Assembly: GCF_009741925.1 (NCBI RefSeq)
Contig: NZ_WPCC01000020.1
Span: 1-55,739, forward strand
Direction: 5' to 3'
Source: Natronomonas sp. CBA1123
GTDB taxonomy: Archaea; Halobacteriota; Halobacteria; Halobacteriales; Haloarculaceae
DNA length: 55,739 nt
Each line of letters opens with the position of its first letter. The first letter of the stretch is position 1. The position numbers and the translations under genes are program-made. The notes beneath the pieces are model-generated. The model ran no database searches. It was not told where the DNA came from and saw only the letters and a program-made list of their open reading frames with translations. Positions 39,881-48,695 of the stretch are shown piece after piece.

Positions 39881-40417
39881 ATGCGAGGGATGAACATGAA
39901 CGACGAGGAGTTGGAGGCGTTTCTCGACGACCAGCGAACGCTGTATTTCGCGACGGTTTCCGAGAACGGCTGGCCCCACGTCGCGCCGGTGGGGTTCGCC
40001 CGGCTCGACGACGGCCACTTCTACGTGCTCACCCACCCGAGCCAGCGCAAGAGCAAGAACGTCTTCCACGACAACCGGGTCGGACTCACGCTGGACGTCG
40101 GCGAGAGCTACACCTCGCTTCGAGGCGTCTTCGTCCACGGCTACGCGACGGTCGTCACCGACGCCGAGAAACGCTCGAAACTGGAAGACGCGTGGGTCGA
40201 GCGGTTCTACGACGGCGAGATTCCCGACGTGGTCAAAAAGGTGTACGCCAAACGCGACGGCTGGATTTGGTTCGACGTCGAACCGGTCCACACCGTCACG
40301 TGGGACAACCGGAAACTCGACGCCTCGCGGTTGACCGACGAAGCGGCGCCCGAGGGGATGCCGTTCAGTTACGGCCTGCCCGATGATATGGGCGCGGCGG
40401 CACCCGACGACGACTGA
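39881..40417 (+). CDS. Pyridoxamine 5'-phosphate oxidase-like flavin/F420-binding protein
   Basis: 178 residues. A split barrel with LYFATVSENGWPHVAPVGF at about 22-40 and YVLTHPSQRKSKNVFHD, then VGLTLDV and VFVHGYATVV, as in PNPOx-like and F420-dependent reductases. A C-terminal tail of about 40 residues is specific. It may be an F420- or FMN-dependent reductase. It follows the TcuA-like gene by 44 bases on the same strand. ATG 39881 was used; internal ATGs (39890, 39896) are possible. Confidence 0.8.
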   Translation: MRGMNMNDEELEAFLDDQRTLYFATVSENGWPHVAPVGFARLDDGHFYVLTHPSQRKSKNVFHDNRVGLTLDVGESYTSLRGVFVHGYATVVTDAEKRSKLEDAWVERFYDGEIPDVVKKVYAKRDGWIWFDVEPVHTVTWDNRKLDASRLTDEAAPEGMPFSYGLPDDMGAAAPDDD

Positions 40418-40429
40418 GATGTATCGACC

Positions 40430-41860
40430 TCACAGTTCGTGAGACCACTCGCCGAGAGTCTCGACGAGTCGTGCGGCCCGAATCGCGGTCCGGTCGTCGA
40501 ACTGCGGGGCGAGCAGTTGGGCGCTCACCGGCAGGCCATCCCGTTCGGCAAAGGGGACCGACACCGCCGGAATCCCCGCGAGGCTGAACTGCTTGGCGAT
40601 TGTGTACTTGAAGCCGCCTTCGGCGTTCCGCAGTTGGTCGGGTTTCGGCGGCAGCGTCCGCAGCGTCGGCGTGAGAAGCACGTCGAAGCGCTCGAAGCGC
40701 TCGGCGAGAGTACGCTTGAACGCGACGACCTGCTGTTGGGCGAGGGCGTAGGCCCGACCATCGGTCGCGGCGTCCAGATACGCCCCCGGGAGCAGGCGTT
40801 CGGCGACGTGGTCGGTGAACAGCGAGCCGTCGATGCGGCCGGTCATCTCCGGAAGGGTCGGCACGCCGCCACGGTCGGCGAAGGACTGCCGGAGCAGCCA
40901 CGCGAACTCGGCACCGGAGATGACCGAGTACGCCTCCTCGATGTCCTCCATTGCGAGGTCGACCGACCCGACGGATACGTCGGGTTCGGCGTCGAGGTCG
41001 GCCGCGAGGTCGTCGATAGCCTCAACGACGGGCTCGGAGACGCCGTGCGGGGCGAGGTCGAGAACGCCGATTCGGAGCGAATCGAAGTCCTCGATATTGC
41101 GGTCCAGCGGCGGCAGTTCGACGGCGCTGGTCGTCGGGTCCCGAACGTCGGGGCCGCGAATCGCTTCGAGGACGCGGGCTGCCGTTTCCACGTCGCGGGC
41201 CAGCGGGCCGATGGTATCAGCCGAGGGAACGTTCTCGACGAAGCCGAACCGGGAGACGAGTCCGTGGGTCGGTTTGATGCCGACCACGCCACAGCAGGCC
41301 GCCGGCGACCGGACGCTGCCGCCCGTATCCGAGCCGAGGGCGGCGTCGGCCAATCCGGCGGCGACGGCGACACCAGAGCCGCTGGAAGTGCCGCCCGGAA
41401 TCCGCTCTGTATCGATAGGGTTCCGCACCCGGCCACGCTCGCTCCACAGGCCGCCGGGGCCGAAGGCGAAAGCGTCCATGTTGGCCTTCCCGAGGAGCGT
41501 GCCGCCGGCGTCAAGGAGGCGGTTGACGACCGTCGCGTCGCCCGCTGAGACCGTCTCGAAGGATTGCGAGCCGCAGGTCATGCGTAGTCCCTCGGCGGAG
41601 ATGTTGTCCTTCAGGACGAACGACAGCCCCGACAGCGGGCCGTCGGCGCGTCGGCGCCGCGGCTCGTCGTAGACGTCGAGGAGGGCGTTGTACTCGTCGT
41701 CGGCCCAGTGACCGCGCGGTTCGACCGCCCGCGGCCGGTCCCATCGGTCGGTGTACGACGCCAACTCCTCGGCGTAGCGAAGTGTCGCGGCTTTCGTCTC
41801 CTCGTCGACCGAGAGACCGAACTCGTCGATGAGCGTCTCGAGGCGTTGCTCGGCGTCCAT
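40430..41860 (-). CDS. Amidase (amidase signature family)
   Basis: 476 residues. The Ser-cis-Ser-Lys site is complete: Lys84 in SFVLKDNIS, the cis-Ser in GGTSSGSGVAVAAG near 159-160 and nucleophile Ser182 in GSDTGGSVRSPAACCG. It hydrolyses a small amide to acid plus ammonia. It is not a clear GatA: no gatB or gatC lies nearby, and the C-domain is longer. ATG 41860 is favoured by a TATA-like word (tttatcgcc, about 41882-41891). It lies convergent with the PNPOx-like gene. Confidence 0.88.
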   Translation of the reverse strand: MDAEQRLETLIDEFGLSVDEETKAATLRYAEELASYTDRWDRPRAVEPRGHWADDEYNALLDVYDEPRRRRADGPLSGLSFVLKDNISAEGLRMTCGSQSFETVSAGDATVVNRLLDAGGTLLGKANMDAFAFGPGGLWSERGRVRNPIDTERIPGGTSSGSGVAVAAGLADAALGSDTGGSVRSPAACCGVVGIKPTHGLVSRFGFVENVPSADTIGPLARDVETAARVLEAIRGPDVRDPTTSAVELPPLDRNIEDFDSLRIGVLDLAPHGVSEPVVEAIDDLAADLDAEPDVSVGSVDLAMEDIEEAYSVISGAEFAWLLRQSFADRGGVPTLPEMTGRIDGSLFTDHVAERLLPGAYLDAATDGRAYALAQQQVVAFKRTLAERFERFDVLLTPTLRTLPPKPDQLRNAEGGFKYTIAKQFSLAGIPAVSVPFAERDGLPVSAQLLAPQFDDRTAIRAARLVETLGEWSHEL

Positions 41861-41983
41861 GCGGTAGCAACCGACAGGGAGGGCGATAAACCCTCGGGCC
41901 CGGCGGCGGATACCGGCAACATACGCCCCCTCAAGAGGGATAATCACCCGACTCCGGAAACGGATAGGACGGAGTTATCAGTC

Positions 41984-43190
41984 GTGGTAGACACAGCAAC
42001 GGTCGGCGAGAGAGTGCGTACCGTCTGGAACGATGGCCGGAGTCGGACGCTCGTCGCCATCGCCGGCGGATGGTTCCTCTCGATGGGCGTCCGGCTCACC
42101 TACCCCGTGTTGTTGCCGAACCTTCGGGACGCCTACGGCCTGAGCCTCACGGCCGCGGGGGTTCCTGTTGAGCCTGCTGTGGATGGCATACGCCGTCGGA
42201 CAGCTCCCGGGCGGCATCCTCGCCGACAAGTTCGGCGAGCGGCGCATCCTCGTCGTCAGTACGGTCATCTCGGCGGTCACCATCGCCTTCGTCGCGGCGG
42301 CCACCTCGGCGCCGATACTGTTCGGCGCGACGACGCTGTTCGGCCTCGGGACGGCGCTGTACGGCGTCTCGCGGTTCACCGCGCTGTCGGAGATATACCC
42401 CGACAAGGACGGCTCGGCCATCGGCGTGACGATGGCGGCCGGCGAGGCCGGCAACGTCGTCATGCCGGCCATCGCGGGCGTCGTCGCCGCCGCCGTCGCG
42501 TGGCAACTCGGCTTCGGCATCGCCGTCCCCCTGTTCGCGCTCGTGGGCGTCAGTCTCTGGCTGTTCGTTCCCGAGCGGGCGGCCGACGACGAAAGCGCCA
42601 TCGACAGCATCTCCGTCGACGCCGTACGCTACATCTTCGAGGAGATTTCCCGACCGTCGATTCTGTTGGTCGGACTCCTGCAAATCCTCGGCTACAGCAT
42701 CTGGCAGGCGTTCACCGGCTTCTATCCGACGTATCTCATCGAGGTCAAGGAGTTCTCGCCGTCGACCGCCGCGGGGCTGTTCGCGCTGTTCTTCGCCGTC
42801 GGCATCCTCGTCCAGCCGCTGTCGGGCAACGCCTACGACCGAATCGGTCTCAACCGGATTCTCCCGATTCTCATGGGACTGACCGCCGTCGGCATGGTCG
42901 CCGTGTCGTTCGTTCAGTCGTTCTGGGCCGTCGTCGCCGCCACCGCCGTGTTGAGCAGTCTGCTCGGCCAGGCGACGGTGACGCTGTCGTACATCACGGC
43001 GGCGCTGCCGCGGGACATCCGCGGGACGGGACTGGGCGCGATTCGAACCGTCTACATGGGGCTGGGCGCGACGAGTCCACTCCTGTTCGGTGCCTTCGCC
43101 GACCGCGGGTTCTTCGACGAGGGGTTCCTCGTGTTGGCCGTCGTCGCGGCGGTGGTCTCGCTTCTCAGCCTCCGCATCCCGGACCGGTAG
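41984..43190 (+). pseudogene. MFS transporter interrupted by a one-base frameshift
   Basis: The N-terminal 58 codons (from GTG 41984, start uncertain: LVAIAGGWFLSMGVRLTYPV... GLSLTAAG) and the remaining 340 or so codons (SLLWMAYAVGQLPGGILAD... to 43190) lie in different frames. They join perfectly if one G is removed from the five-G run at 42157-42161, giving SLTAAGFLLSLLWMAYA, a normal MFS helix 2. The joined protein would be about 400 residues with 11-12 helices. It is either a true recent inactivation, a slippage-controlled gene or a sequencing error. The rest of the gene shows no decay, so the change is recent or artefactual. Confidence 0.8.
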
Positions 43191-43207
43191 CCCGCCGAGG
43201 GGAGCAA

Positions 43208-43216
43208 CACCTATGC
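43208..43216 (+). promoter_or_regulatory. TATA-like box for the quinone oxidoreductase-like gene
   Basis: The word cacctatgc is centred 28 bases before ATG 43240. It rules out the in-frame ATG at 43213, which lies inside it. Confidence 0.45.
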
Positions 43217-43239
43217 GTCCGGCGGCCGGTTCGAGAGGC

Positions 43240-44205
43240 ATGCGAGCAGTTCGATACCACGAAGCGGGCGACCCGTCCGTACTGAGCGTCGAAGACGTCG
43301 ACCGACCGACGCCGAAAGCCGACGAGGTTCTGGTCGTCGTCCGGGCGGCCAGCATCAACCCGACCGACGCCAAACGGCGGAAGTGGGGGCCGAAACACCT
43401 CCCGAAGACGACAGGGTCGGACTTCGCGGGCGTCGTCGAGTCGGTCGGCGACGACGTGACCGCCTTCGAGGCCGGCGACCGCGTGTGCGGTACTGGCCTC
43501 CACACCGACCGCTTCCAGCAGGGGTCGTTCGCGGAGTACGTCGCGGTTCCGACCGACATCGTCGCGACGCTGCCCGAAGAGGTATCTTTCGAAGCCGGCG
43601 CCGCGGCCGCACTCGCCGGCGTGACGGCGTGGCGAGCGCTCATCGACCACGCCGGGCTGGAGCCGGCCGAGACCTGCTTCGTCCACGGCGGGACCGGCGG
43701 CGTCGGCCACCTCGCAGTGCAGTTGTCGGCGGCGCTCGGCGCCGACACGATGACGACGGTCGGCTCCGAGGACGCCGAACGCGCCGCCACGGCATTCGGC
43801 GCCGACACCGTCCTCAGATACGACGACCCCGACCTCCGGGACGCGGTGGACCGGCCGGCAGACGTCGTTCTCGACCACCGCATCGGCGAGTACCTCGGCT
43901 TCGACATCGACATCGCGGCCTTCGGCGGCCGCATCGTCCAGTACGCCGGCGAGGACGGCCCTTTCGAGGGGGTACGCGAAGGCCGCGGGAAGAACCTCGC
44001 GTTGCACATGATGAACATGTCAAATCTCGCTTCGCGGCCCGATACGCCGCGGATTGCCGAGCCGCTGTCGTCGGTGCTGAAGCTCGTCGCCCGCGGCGAC
44101 CTCGACCCGCGAATTCACCACCGCTACGAACTCGAGGAGGCCGCCGAGATGCACCGCGCGATTTTGGAGGACAGTTTCGTCGGTAAACTGGTCGTGACGC
44201 CCTAA
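43240..44205 (+). CDS. Zinc-independent MDR / NADPH:quinone oxidoreductase-like protein
   Basis: 321 residues of the medium-chain dehydrogenase superfamily. It has AASINPTDAKRRKW (quinone reductase-type loop), GSDFAGVVESVGDDV, VHGGTGGVGHLAVQLS (NADP site near residue 150) and the end HHRYELEEAAEMHRAI. Zinc-binding Cys/His of alcohol dehydrogenases are absent. It may reduce quinones or enones with NADPH. The stop overlaps that of the MDH-like gene (44202-44205, convergent). Confidence 0.85.
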   Translation: MRAVRYHEAGDPSVLSVEDVDRPTPKADEVLVVVRAASINPTDAKRRKWGPKHLPKTTGSDFAGVVESVGDDVTAFEAGDRVCGTGLHTDRFQQGSFAEYVAVPTDIVATLPEEVSFEAGAAAALAGVTAWRALIDHAGLEPAETCFVHGGTGGVGHLAVQLSAALGADTMTTVGSEDAERAATAFGADTVLRYDDPDLRDAVDRPADVVLDHRIGEYLGFDIDIAAFGGRIVQYAGEDGPFEGVREGRGKNLALHMMNMSNLASRPDTPRIAEPLSSVLKLVARGDLDPRIHHRYELEEAAEMHRAILEDSFVGKLVVTP

Positions 44206-45161
44206 GGGTCGGTCTTGACCGCCCGGTACGCCGCCTCGAAGGCCGCCCGCTCCTCGTCGGCCAGGTCCCACTCGAGTATCTCGCCGACGCCGTCGTCGCC
44301 GAGTTCGACCGGCACGCTCAGCGAGACGTCTTCGAAGCCGTACTCGCCGTCCAGCGGCGTCGAGAGACACGCCGGCGTCTCGGCGCGGCCATCGTCGAGT
44401 CGGCGGACGATAGCCGCGACGCCGCGAGCGGTGACCCACCGCGAGGAGTCCCGCGCGCCCCGCAGTTTCAACACGTCGTAGGGCACGTCCCGGACGTACT
44501 CGACGATAGCTTCGCGTTCGGCTTCCGAGAACTCGACGGGGTCGCCGCCGACGGTCGCCCGCGAGAACAGGGGAACGACGTGTTCGCCGTGTTCGCCGAC
44601 GATTGGGCAGTACACCTCTCGCGGCGCGCTGTCGGTTCGACGGGCAATTTCGTCGGCGATGCGGGCCGTCTCCGACAGCGAGTAGCCGAGGAAGTGCCGC
44701 CGGGGCCACCCCGTCCGACGGTACAGGCGATGGGTGATGCGGTCGACGGGATTCGAAACGACGACGACGGGCGTCGGGGCGGCCTCACCGAGCCATCCCG
44801 CGATTTCGTCGGCGATTTCGAGGTTTCGTTCGAGGAAGGTTAGTCTGCCACCGCGGGCATCGCCGCCCTCGGGTCGCGGCGCGCTGGCGGTGACGACGAC
44901 GCAGTCGGCCGCCTCGGCGAGCGACGGCGAGGCGGCGGCGGCGCGGACGGTGCCGGGTTCCTCGGGGCCGAAGTCGGGGCGGCCGAGGCCGTGGGCGACG
45001 TGACGCGTCGAGTGGCGAACGTCGATAGCGTGGCCCTCCGCGGTCTCAGCGTCCGAATCGACGAGCGTGACGGTCGTTTCGGGGTCCTGTACGGACAGCG
45101 TGTAGGCGACGGTAGACCCGATGGTCCCTCCGCCACCGACGACGAGGACGTCCATACCCAT
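44202..45161 (-). CDS. Malate/lactate dehydrogenase family protein
   Basis: 319 residues. The NAD site is VLVVGGGGTIGSTVAYTL, with Asp in LVDSDAE marking NAD preference. Active-site marks are SNPVDRITHRL (Asp/Arg) and the catalytic His in VGEHGEHVVPLFS. The mobile substrate loop reads SAPRPEGGDARGGRLTFLER; it is about four residues longer than in the haloarchaeal MDH I recall (GIPRQPGQTR...), and alignment of the substrate Arg is unclear. It may be a side-branch 2-hydroxyacid dehydrogenase, not the central MDH. Two ATGs (45161, 45155) are possible. Confidence 0.82.
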   Translation of the reverse strand: MGMDVLVVGGGGTIGSTVAYTLSVQDPETTVTLVDSDAETAEGHAIDVRHSTRHVAHGLGRPDFGPEEPGTVRAAAASPSLAEAADCVVVTASAPRPEGGDARGGRLTFLERNLEIADEIAGWLGEAAPTPVVVVSNPVDRITHRLYRRTGWPRRHFLGYSLSETARIADEIARRTDSAPREVYCPIVGEHGEHVVPLFSRATVGGDPVEFSEAEREAIVEYVRDVPYDVLKLRGARDSSRWVTARGVAAIVRRLDDGRAETPACLSTPLDGEYGFEDVSLSVPVELGDDGVGEILEWDLADEERAAFEAAYRAVKTDP

Positions 45162-45197
45162 ACCGGGTGAGACACCCACTTGAAGCTACGTGCCGCG

Positions 45198-46415
45198 TTA
45201 GCGTTCGTCCGGCAGTTCGATGACGCCGTCTTCGATGAGCGAATCGATGTCGGCGTCGTCGTAGCCGGAGTCGGCCAACACCTCGCGGCTGTGTTCGCCG
45301 AGTCGCGGCGCGTCGAGGCGCTGTTCGGTTTCGATACGGTCGCCGGATAGCGGCGTCTTCACCGTCCGGAGACGCTTTCGCTCGCCGCCGTGGTCGCCCT
45401 CGAAGTCGACGAGCATGCCGGTTTCTCTGAGGTGGTCGTCCTCCAGTAACTCGGAAGGCTCATTGACTGGGGCTGCCGGAACACCCGCCTCCAGCAGCGC
45501 GTCGACGAGTTCCTCGCGGTTCCAGTCGGCGAGTTCCTCGGCGGCCGCCTCGGTGAGTTCCGATTTGTGGTCCAGTCGGGAGGCGGGCGTCTCGAAGCGC
45601 TCGTCGGCCAGCAGGTCCGGTCGGTCGACGGCCTCACAGAACGCCGGCCAGTGGCGGTCAGTGGTGACGCCGACGAAGACCCAGCGGTCCGATTCGTCGG
45701 TCTCGAAGACGTCGTACAGCGAGAAGGCGGGGTGTGAAGAGCCGAGCGGCGGGTGGTCGTGGCCGGTCATGTCGGCGTACGTCGCCCAGTAGCCCATCCA
45801 CTGGGCGGCGGACTCGAACAGTGTGGCGTCGACGAACTGGCCCTCGCCGGTTCGCTCCCGTTCGCGGAGGGCAGTGAGGACGCCGATGACGCCGTACAGC
45901 GCCGACCCGATGTCCGCGATTGAGGTGCCGACGCGGACGGGGCCGTCGCCGGGTCGGCCGGTCATGGCGGCGAGGCCGGACATCGCTTCGGCGACCATGT
46001 CCATTCCGGGGCGGTCGCCGTAGGGGCCGGGCTGGAACCCCTTGATGGAGAGGTAGACGAGGCCAGCATTCAGTTCGCTGAGGTCGTCGTAGCCGATGCC
46101 GAGGCGGTCTGCGACGCCGGGGCCGAGGTTCTCGATGACCACGTCGGCCGCCTCCGCGAGGTCGTGGTAGGCCGCCCGGCCGCGGTCGCTCTGTAAATCC
46201 AGCGCAATCGAGCGTTTGTTCCGGTTGAAGGCGTTGACGACGGCTTCGCCGCTTTCGCCCGCGTTGCGCATGATGTCGCCGGAACCGGGGCGTTCGACTT
46301 TCACCACGTCGGCGCCCAAATCGGCGAGCAGCAGGCTGGCGAACGGCGCGGAGACGATGTTCCCCAACTCGACGACCGAGACATCGGAGAGCGGTAACGC
46401 TTCTCGTTGCGTCAT
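45198..46415 (-). CDS. Class III CoA-transferase (CaiB/BaiF family), second copy
   Basis: 405 residues: LPLSDVSVVELGNIVSAPFA, GADVVKVERPGSGDIMRN, NRNKRSIALDLQSDRG, VIENLGPGVADRLGIGY and the nucleophile Asp in RPGMDMVAEAMSG near residue 144. It moves CoA onto an acid, donor unknown. It differs clearly from the copy at 29221, so the two probably have different acids. It lies 36 bases before the MDH-like gene on the same strand. ATG 46415 was chosen over an upstream in-frame start; a weak TATA-like word is at about 46439-46447. Confidence 0.88.
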   Translation of the reverse strand: MTQREALPLSDVSVVELGNIVSAPFASLLLADLGADVVKVERPGSGDIMRNAGESGEAVVNAFNRNKRSIALDLQSDRGRAAYHDLAEAADVVIENLGPGVADRLGIGYDDLSELNAGLVYLSIKGFQPGPYGDRPGMDMVAEAMSGLAAMTGRPGDGPVRVGTSIADIGSALYGVIGVLTALRERERTGEGQFVDATLFESAAQWMGYWATYADMTGHDHPPLGSSHPAFSLYDVFETDESDRWVFVGVTTDRHWPAFCEAVDRPDLLADERFETPASRLDHKSELTEAAAEELADWNREELVDALLEAGVPAAPVNEPSELLEDDHLRETGMLVDFEGDHGGERKRLRTVKTPLSGDRIETEQRLDAPRLGEHSREVLADSGYDDADIDSLIEDGVIELPDER

Positions 46416-46463
46416 TACCCCGAAAGTGGACCGCACTCGGGCTTAGTTCTACTGGAGGCTGTG

Positions 46464-46952
46464 CTACGTTTCGGTCTCTACCGCGGCCCGAACGTCGGCG
46501 ACGAGGGTCTCGAAGTCGGGATTCTCGCCGTCGCGGACCCACCGGTAGACGACCGTGCCGGACTCGTCGACGACGAACACGCTCCGCTCGGCGAGTTCCA
46601 TCCCGTGGCCGCTCTCGAGAGCCACGTCGTAGCTGTCGACGAGTTCGTGGTCCCAATCCGACAGCATCGGAAAGCCGAGGTCGTGTTCTCGAATCCAGAC
46701 GTTCTGGGCAAAGGGGAGGTCGACGCTGACGCCGTACACCGTCGCGTCGAGCGCCGCGAAGTCATCGTAGTGGTCTCGGAAGGTGCACATCTCCTCGGTA
46801 CAGCCGCTCGTGAACGCCGCGGGGTAGAACGCCAACACGACGGGGCCCGCTTCGAGTGCCTCCGAGAGCGACAGCGGTCCGATATCGTCGTACGTCGCCC
46901 CGCCGGCTTTCGGGACCGTGAACTGGGGTGCCTGCTCGCCGACAGTGACCAT
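46464..46952 (-). CDS. Peroxiredoxin (AhpC/TSA-Bcp type)
   Basis: 162 residues. The peroxidatic Cys is in FYPAAFTSGCTEEMCTF near residue 50, with a second Cys five residues on, the Bcp-type resolving position. LPFAQNVWIREHDLGFPMLSDW and the closing VVYRWVRDGENPDFE fit the thioredoxin-fold family. It reduces peroxides with thiols from a thioredoxin-like donor. ATG 46952 is 28 bases after a TATA-like word at 46975-46984. It may protect against peroxide made by the flavin enzymes of this block. Confidence 0.92.
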   Translation of the reverse strand: MVTVGEQAPQFTVPKAGGATYDDIGPLSLSEALEAGPVVLAFYPAAFTSGCTEEMCTFRDHYDDFAALDATVYGVSVDLPFAQNVWIREHDLGFPMLSDWDHELVDSYDVALESGHGMELAERSVFVVDESGTVVYRWVRDGENPDFETLVADVRAAVETET

Positions 46953-46974
46953 ACGCCGTCGTTCGGGTGAGTCG

Positions 46975-46984
46975 TGATAAGTAT
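46975..46984 (-). promoter_or_regulatory. TATA-like box for the peroxiredoxin gene
   Basis: The minus strand reads atacttatca, centred 28 bases before ATG 46952. The region also serves the divergent gene at 47040. Confidence 0.5.
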
Positions 46985-47039
46985 TGGCGTAGACTGCCGT
47001 CGTCGGGGGCTTCTTTAGGTGTGGGCGTCTCGGTTCGGT

Positions 47040-47579
47040 ATGGCTCGCGTGCCACTGCTCGAACAGGCGGAGTTGCCGGACGACTATCAGTACCTCCTCA
47101 GCGAGGACGCGATGGGGGAAATCAACCTCCTCTGTGCGATGGCGAACAACCCCGACGTGCTCCAGTCGTACATGCGCTACGGGACGACGCTGTGGCAGGA
47201 CGGCGGCCTCGACGGCGACGACCTCGAACGGTGTATCCTCTCGGTCGCCCGCGGTCTCGACGCCGAATACGAGTGGAACCAACACGTCCCAATCGCCCGG
47301 AACCTCGGCGTCCCCGACGAGGACATCGAAGCGATTGCGGCGGAGGACTTCGACCACTTCGACGACCGTCGGGCGGCGCTCATCCGGTACGTTCGGGCCG
47401 TCGCCGAAGGCGATGTCGACGACGCGACCCACGCCCAGCTGGCCGAACACGTCGACGACGCGACTATCGTCGGGGCGACACAGCTCGCGACGCACTACCT
47501 CGCGACGGCGCGGTTCCTCGATGCGCTCGATATCCCGCTTGAGGGCGAGTTCGTCGGCTGGACGCCAAACGAGGAGTAG
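47040..47579 (+). CDS. Carboxymuconolactone decarboxylase-like (AhpD fold) protein
   Basis: 179 residues with the AhpD/CMD helical fold. Key part is ILSVARGLDAEYEWNQHVPIA near residues 64-84: the YEW..H form found in carboxymuconolactone decarboxylases, without the CxxC of true AhpD peroxidases. The end (EGEFVGWTP) is common in CMD-like proteins of acid-degrading gene sets. It may decarboxylate or isomerise a lactone acid. Divergent from peroxiredoxin and convergent with the FAH-family hydrolase (1 base apart). Confidence 0.85.
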   Translation: MARVPLLEQAELPDDYQYLLSEDAMGEINLLCAMANNPDVLQSYMRYGTTLWQDGGLDGDDLERCILSVARGLDAEYEWNQHVPIARNLGVPDEDIEAIAAEDFDHFDDRRAALIRYVRAVAEGDVDDATHAQLAEHVDDATIVGATQLATHYLATARFLDALDIPLEGEFVGWTPNEE

Positions 47580-47580
47580 G

Positions 47581-48315
47581 CTACGGAATCCGGACGGCGT
47601 GCTGTAGCGTTCCGATACCCTCGATTTCTATTTCGACCTCGTCGCCGTCGGCGAGCGGCCCGACGCCCTTCGGTGTTCCCGTCGACACCACGTCGCCGGC
47701 TTCGAGGGTGATGTAGGCCGTAATCTCGGCGATGAGTTCCGGCACGGAGAAGATGAGTTCCGACAGCGAACCGTCCTGCTTTTGCTCACCGTTGACCCGC
47801 GTTCGGACGAAGGCGTCGTCGGGGACTGCTTCGGGCTCAACGACGACCGGACCGAGGGGGGCGGCGCCGTCGAACCCCTTCCCTCGGACGTAGTTCTGTT
47901 CGATGTGTTGATCGTCGCGATTCGAGAGGTCGTTCATGCAGGTGTACCCCTCGACGACGTCCATCGCCTCGCTCTCGTCGACGTTCCGGCACTGTTCGCC
48001 GATGACGACGCCGAGTTCGGCCTCGTACTCGATTCGGTCCTTGTCGGCCGGCAGCGTGACCGTAGCGCCGTGGCTCGACACCGTGTTCGGTGGTTTGAAG
48101 AACATCCGCGGACGGTCGGGGGGTTCCTTCCCGAGTTCCTCGGCGTGGCCCGCGTAGTTGAGGCCGACACAGACGATTTTCGACGGCTCGGAGGGCGCCA
48201 ACACGTCTACTTCGTCGGGCGTGTAGCGCTCGCCGCCGAATCGAATCTCGTCCGTGTCGGTCCACGTCCCGCGGCGTACGGCACCGGCTGGGTCCCGAAA
48301 TCTGACATACCGCAT
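47581..48315 (-). CDS. Fumarylacetoacetate hydrolase family protein
   Basis: 244 residues with the FAH C-domain. Metal ligands are the ExE pair in EYEAELGVVIG near 98-100 and Asp in CMNDLSNRDDQ near 128. MFFKPPNTVSSHG, FDGAAPLGP and LEAGDVVSTGTPKGVGPL are standard. Members hydrolyse or isomerise acylpyruvates and open-chain products of ring cleavage. ATG 48315 was used; a TTG six bases upstream is not needed. Together with the CMD-like gene it hints at breakdown of ring-derived diacids. Upstream is the right AT-rich gap. Confidence 0.88.
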   Translation of the reverse strand: MRYVRFRDPAGAVRRGTWTDTDEIRFGGERYTPDEVDVLAPSEPSKIVCVGLNYAGHAEELGKEPPDRPRMFFKPPNTVSSHGATVTLPADKDRIEYEAELGVVIGEQCRNVDESEAMDVVEGYTCMNDLSNRDDQHIEQNYVRGKGFDGAAPLGPVVVEPEAVPDDAFVRTRVNGEQKQDGSLSELIFSVPELIAEITAYITLEAGDVVSTGTPKGVGPLADGDEVEIEIEGIGTLQHAVRIP

Positions 48316-48695
48316 ACCCAACCGACCATGTTGATTGTAACCAAGGTTGAGGTACCGGCAATCGACACCGGAGCGGGGGCGGCAGATATGATAAAATTCG
48401 TATGTTTAAGACACATATCACACATCATAATATTCGGGGCCCAGAAAGTAATTCGATGAATTCTCTTATTTCCTATTAAAATATTTTTGTTTTTGTTTTT
48501 TAATAGCAAAAGAAAATATATTGAGCTGCTTTATACCATATATCTAAACTTAGAGGACTCAGGTATTTCAAATACAAATATATTTGTTATATCTGTATTT
48601 TTTATATTTATCGAACCATCGAACCGGAGGCGTTGTCTCGGAGCACAACGCTATTGCTGGTCGTGGGGCGAGTCTCCGGAGTGAAGACCGATCTC
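48316..48695. other. AT-rich intergenic island (right)
   Basis: 380 bases without an intact gene. About 48390-48620 is strongly AT-rich with T runs (48484-48501) and many TATA-like words, unlike the GC-rich genes around. It lies before the FAH-family gene and after the end of a broken DUF7522-like gene. It shares the word tagcaa...agaaaatatat (48504-48521) with the left AT-rich island. Confidence 0.8.
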
